Assembly: GCA_037962975.1 (NCBI GenBank)
Contig: CM075673.1
Coordinates: forward strand, 19,824,001-19,888,000
DNA length: 64,000 bases
DNA from: Clitoria ternatea
Taxonomy: Eukaryota > Streptophyta > Magnoliopsida > Fabales > Fabaceae
Direction of reading: 5' to 3'
Shown: positions 61,035 through 64,000 of the stretch, piece after piece
Numbering within the stretch: the first letter of the stretch is position 1
How the letters are laid out: each line of letters starts with the position of its first letter
Made by a program: the position numbers and the translations under genes
Notes under the pieces: generated by a model
Database searches by the model: none
Told to the model about the DNA's origin: nothing
The model's input: only the letters and a program-made list of their open reading frames with translations

Positions 61035-61046
61035 TGGTATCAGAGC
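61035..61046 (+). other. Primer-binding site (tRNA-iMet type)
   Basis: TGGTATCAGAGC begins 4 bp after the LTR end, a standard spacing and sequence for plant gypsy elements. Confidence 0.92.
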
Positions 61047-61210
61047 ATAGTCGATTCATTAAACTTAGGAAGTGGACCATTAGGTTTCCACGTACTCTGA
61101 TAGAAAGATTGAACAGTCCATAACACTCCTAAGACTAAAATTCCTATGTGGAATACTCCACATAACATATGCCCTGAATATTTTGTTGATATTCTTTCAG
61201 CAAATTTCAA

Positions 61211-61843
61211 ATGGCACGCCGAAATAACGATCATGTGATGGAGGATCTTCTTACCAGAATTGTGGAGGTAATAGAACGCCAAGAGTTACCTCATTCTTCT
61301 ACTAGGCAAAGCCAAGGATTAGCTGACTTCCAGAGGAATAATCCTACTCAATTCAAAGGAGGCTTTGATCTAGAAGGAGCACAATTATGGATTGAACATC
61401 TTGAAAAGATTTTTACTGCTATGCGATGCCCTGATGAGGACAGAATAACTTTTGCTGTCTTCATGATGGTTGGAGAAGCAGAGCACTGGTGGACTCATGC
61501 CAGAATTAGATTAGCAACTGGTGGACATGTCATTACTTGGGGACGATTCAAGATAGAGTTTCTCGCTAAATATTTCCCTGAAGACATAAGGAGGCAGAAA
61601 GAGCAGGAGTTCTTTAATCTGAAACAAGGTAATATGACTGTTGGGGAGTACGCTGCTAAGTTTGATGAGTTGGCAAAATGTTGTCCCTACTACACCCACA
61701 TGGGAGAAGCGTCAAGATGCGTAAAATTTGAAGCAAGGTTGCGACAAGAAATTCGCCAAGTTATATGTTGTCAACAAATTACACAATTCACTACTTTGGT
61801 TGACCGATGCCGCATTTTTGAGAATACCTCTAATCTTCGATGA
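61211..61843 (+). CDS. Gypsy gag (retrotransposon_gag domain), 210 aa
   Basis: Capsid-type protein of the LTR retrotransposon. The retrotransposon_gag region covers about residues 45-185, with GAQLWIEHLEKIF, VGEAEHWW, FLAKYFPEDIRRQKEQEF and MTVGEYAAKFDELAKCCPYY, typical of Tekay/Del gags. The ATG is 165 bp after the PBS. The frame ends in TGA at 61841-61843, overlapping the ATG of the next frame as ATGA. In this lineage gag and pol are usually one open frame, so the break may be a frameshift mutation. Confidence 0.85.
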   Translation: MARRNNDHVMEDLLTRIVEVIERQELPHSSTRQSQGLADFQRNNPTQFKGGFDLEGAQLWIEHLEKIFTAMRCPDEDRITFAVFMMVGEAEHWWTHARIRLATGGHVITWGRFKIEFLAKYFPEDIRRQKEQEFFNLKQGNMTVGEYAAKFDELAKCCPYYTHMGEASRCVKFEARLRQEIRQVICCQQITQFTTLVDRCRIFENTSNLR

Positions 61844-64000
61844 CCTGGAACGTCTATCATGGGCCAGAACGACGTATACCAGACAGACAACAAAGGAGAG
61901 ACTTTCGAGCAGATCGACCATACTCTCGACCACCTTACTCAGCCAACCGAATTCCTCCTAGAGGTCAGGAGAACCAAAGCGGTAAAAACTGCATAATTTA
62001 TGGACGGATTGGACATCGTGATGCTGACTGTTGGTACAGAAATAATAACAACCAACAACAAATGACTCAAAGACAGGCAGTACGACCAACAGGTCAAGGA
62101 AGTGGAGGATCTACTGCAAATACCTCTACCAACAATGCCCCAAAAATGCAAAATATTCACCGCGGCAACAACTTCAATCAGAACAATAATCCTAGAAGGC
62201 CTGGAAATAGCTCGACTGGGAGACAGGGAGGAAATGCCAGAGTTTTTACTATGAATGGTGTGGAGGTATCACAAAAGAACGATCTTGTGCAAGGTACATG
62301 CTTTATAGGAAGTACTCTATTAAATGTATTATATGATTCTGGAGCTACTCACTCTTTCATATCTGAGAATTGTGTAAAACATTTAAAGCTTCCTACAACC
62401 TCTCTGCCCAATCAAATGATTGTCACAACTGCTGCCGATAAGCCCATTTGCCCTTCTTACATGTGTTCGAAATACCCACTCAACATCGAAGGGAAAGCTT
62501 ATCAAGTAGATCTGATATGTTTGCCTTTGATTGATCTAGATATTGTTCTAGGAATGAATTGGCTTACTGCCAACCATATTCTGATTGACTGTCATAATAG
62601 ATCCATTTCTCTCAGGTCTACTACATCACACTGTGAACAAGACATTGATTCTTGTCCTGTTAGCTCAGAAAAGGTAATTCCAGCAAAGGAAGTCCAACTA
62701 TACATGATCCTTACTGAAATTGAAAGTAAGGCCACTCCTCGGATTGATCCGATTCCTGTTGTTCAAGAATTCCCAGAAGTTTTTCCTGATGATATATGTG
62801 AGCTACCTCCAGAACGAGAAATTGAGTTCAGTATTGACATTATACCGGGCGCGGGACCAATCTCTATTGCTCCTTACCGAATGTCACCCAAGGAACTCAG
62901 TGAACTTAAAGAGCAAATAGAAGAACTTTTAGAGAAAGGAATGATTAGACCCAGTGTCTCACCTTAGGGAGCACTAGTTCTCCTAGTCAAAAAGAAGGAT
63001 GGCAGTATGCGGTTATGTGTTGATTATCGTCAGTTGAATAAAGCTACGATCAAGAACCGATACCCTCTTCCAAGGATTGATAATTTGATGGACCAATTAC
63101 GAGGAGCCACTATCTTCTCAAAGATTGATCTACGGTCAGGCTATCATCAAATCAGGGTGAAGAAAGATGATGTACCCAAAACAGCATTCAGGACACGATA
63201 TGGGCACTATGAGTATCTTGTTATGCCCTTTGGAGTTACTAATGCACCTGCAGTCTTTATGGGATACATGAATCGAATCTTCCATGAGTACTTGGACAAA
63301 TTCGTAGTGGTATTCATTGACGACATTCTCGTCTACTCCAAGAGCCATGAGGAACATGAGGAACATCTCCGAATTGTTCTAAATACCTTGCGTGCAAGAC
63401 AATTGTACGCCAAGTTTTCAAAATGTGAATTCTGGTTGACTGAAGTGAAATTTTTGGGACATGTCATCTCTAAAGAGGGAATTGCTGTAGATACTACAAA
63501 GGTAGAAGCCGTACTAAATTGGGAACAACCCAAGAATGTGACAGAAATTCGCAGTTTCCTTGGACTTGCTGGATACTATCGTCGATTCATCGAGAATTTC
63601 TCTCGAATTGCAGCACCTTTAACTAGATTGACTCGTAAAGATCAACCATTTGAATGAACCGATAAATGTGAAAGCAGTTTTACGGAGTTACGCCAACGAC
63701 TCACTAGTGCACCTGTCTTGATTTTGCCAGATCCTGCCAAGCCCTATGAAGTGTATTGTGATGCGTCAAAACAAGGACTAGGATGTGTTCTTATGCAAGA
63801 AAGAAAGGTTGTTGCTTATGCTTCACGACAGCTAAGACCACATGAAGTCAATTATCCTACACATGACTTGGAATTAGCTGCAGTTGTGTTTGCCTTGAAA
63901 ATCTGGAGACACTACTTGTATGGTACATACTTTGAAGTCTTCAGTGATCATAAAAGCTTGAAGTATCTATTCGACCAAAAAGAGTTGAATATGCGACAAC
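61840..64000 (+). pseudogene. Gypsy pol: zinc knuckle, protease, RT, RNase H; broken and cut by the window end
   Basis: Read in one frame (-1 to gag). Order: basic linker; zinc knuckle in which the second Cys is Tyr (codon 61999-62001, rest of the CX2CX4HX4C spacing kept); protease with LYDSGATHSFIS (about 62331-62366); RT with VDYRQLNKATIKNRYPLPR, SKIDLRSGYHQI and FIDDILVYS (catalytic DD at 63319-63324); RNase H with YCDASKQGLG and SDHKSL, still open at 64000. In-frame stops are TAG at 62965-62967 and TGA at 63655-63657, each at a place where the family normally has Trp. Integrase and any chromodomain lie beyond the window. The copy looks unable to encode a working polyprotein. Confidence 0.88.

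Noticed and set aside
1..64000. CRISPR arrays, operons, prokaryotic promoters
   Set aside because: The sequence is plant nuclear DNA; tandem repeats seen are minisatellites or LTR repeats.

Overview
The window is nuclear DNA of a flowering plant, most likely a dicot and plausibly a papilionoid legume. Evidence: GT-AG introns, long AT-rich spacers, TA/CA and GA microsatellites, plant-type genes (alpha carbonic anhydrase with signal peptide, pectate lyase, PP2A B' subunit) and plant-specific transposons (Cassandra with 5S rRNA sequence, Ogre-type LTRs with a tRNA-Arg-like primer site, Tekay/Del-type gypsy, CACTA, hAT). The species cannot be named from the sequence alone.

Layout. 1-6.1 kb is a retrotransposon block: an Ogre-like LTR end with its primer-binding site (to about 4.12 kb), upstream of which sit an 8-bp-TSD hAT MITE (633-1280) and a complete Cassandra TRIM (1746-2811, identical LTRs, TSD TTTAT), followed by a reverse-oriented gypsy LTR. 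7.6-9.9 kb is an intact 7-exon alpha carbonic anhydrase gene (+). 10-15.4 kb is AT-rich spacer with small repeats. 15.4-19.05 kb is a large inverted-repeat element (arms about 650-690 bp) whose loop was hit by a reverse-oriented solo LTR. 19-24.3 kb is spacer with a degenerate hAT-like MITE and a 59-bp minisatellite.

24.37-37.53 kb is the genic core: a 3-exon pectate lyase (+), a 4-exon gene for a 123-residue unknown protein (-, tail to tail with the lyase), and a 2-exon PP2A B'/B56 regulatory subunit (-). The 5.1-kb PP2A intron contains a minus-strand SINE with 13-bp TSDs, itself split by a 1050-bp hAT element with its own 8-bp TSD.

38-44.3 kb is AT-rich with no recognisable gene. 44.3-64 kb is nested transposons: a second Ogre-like LTR interrupted by a solo gypsy LTR (TSD CTTTA), a reverse gypsy LTR, a 3.86-kb CACTA element (TSD GTG) with a stop-riddled Transposase_24-like gene, a PIF/Harbinger transposase relic, and the left part of a Tekay/Del-type gypsy element (3.84-kb LTR, PBS, gag, protease, RT, RNase H) that runs off the window. 

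The three host genes look intact and functionally unrelated: apoplastic/secretory CO2-bicarbonate chemistry, pectin cleavage at the cell wall, and phosphatase targeting. The most unusual structure is in the 3.84-kb LTR: two arrays of the same motif (TTCCGAGTGAAA) in opposite orientation, one upstream and one downstream of the likely transcription start.
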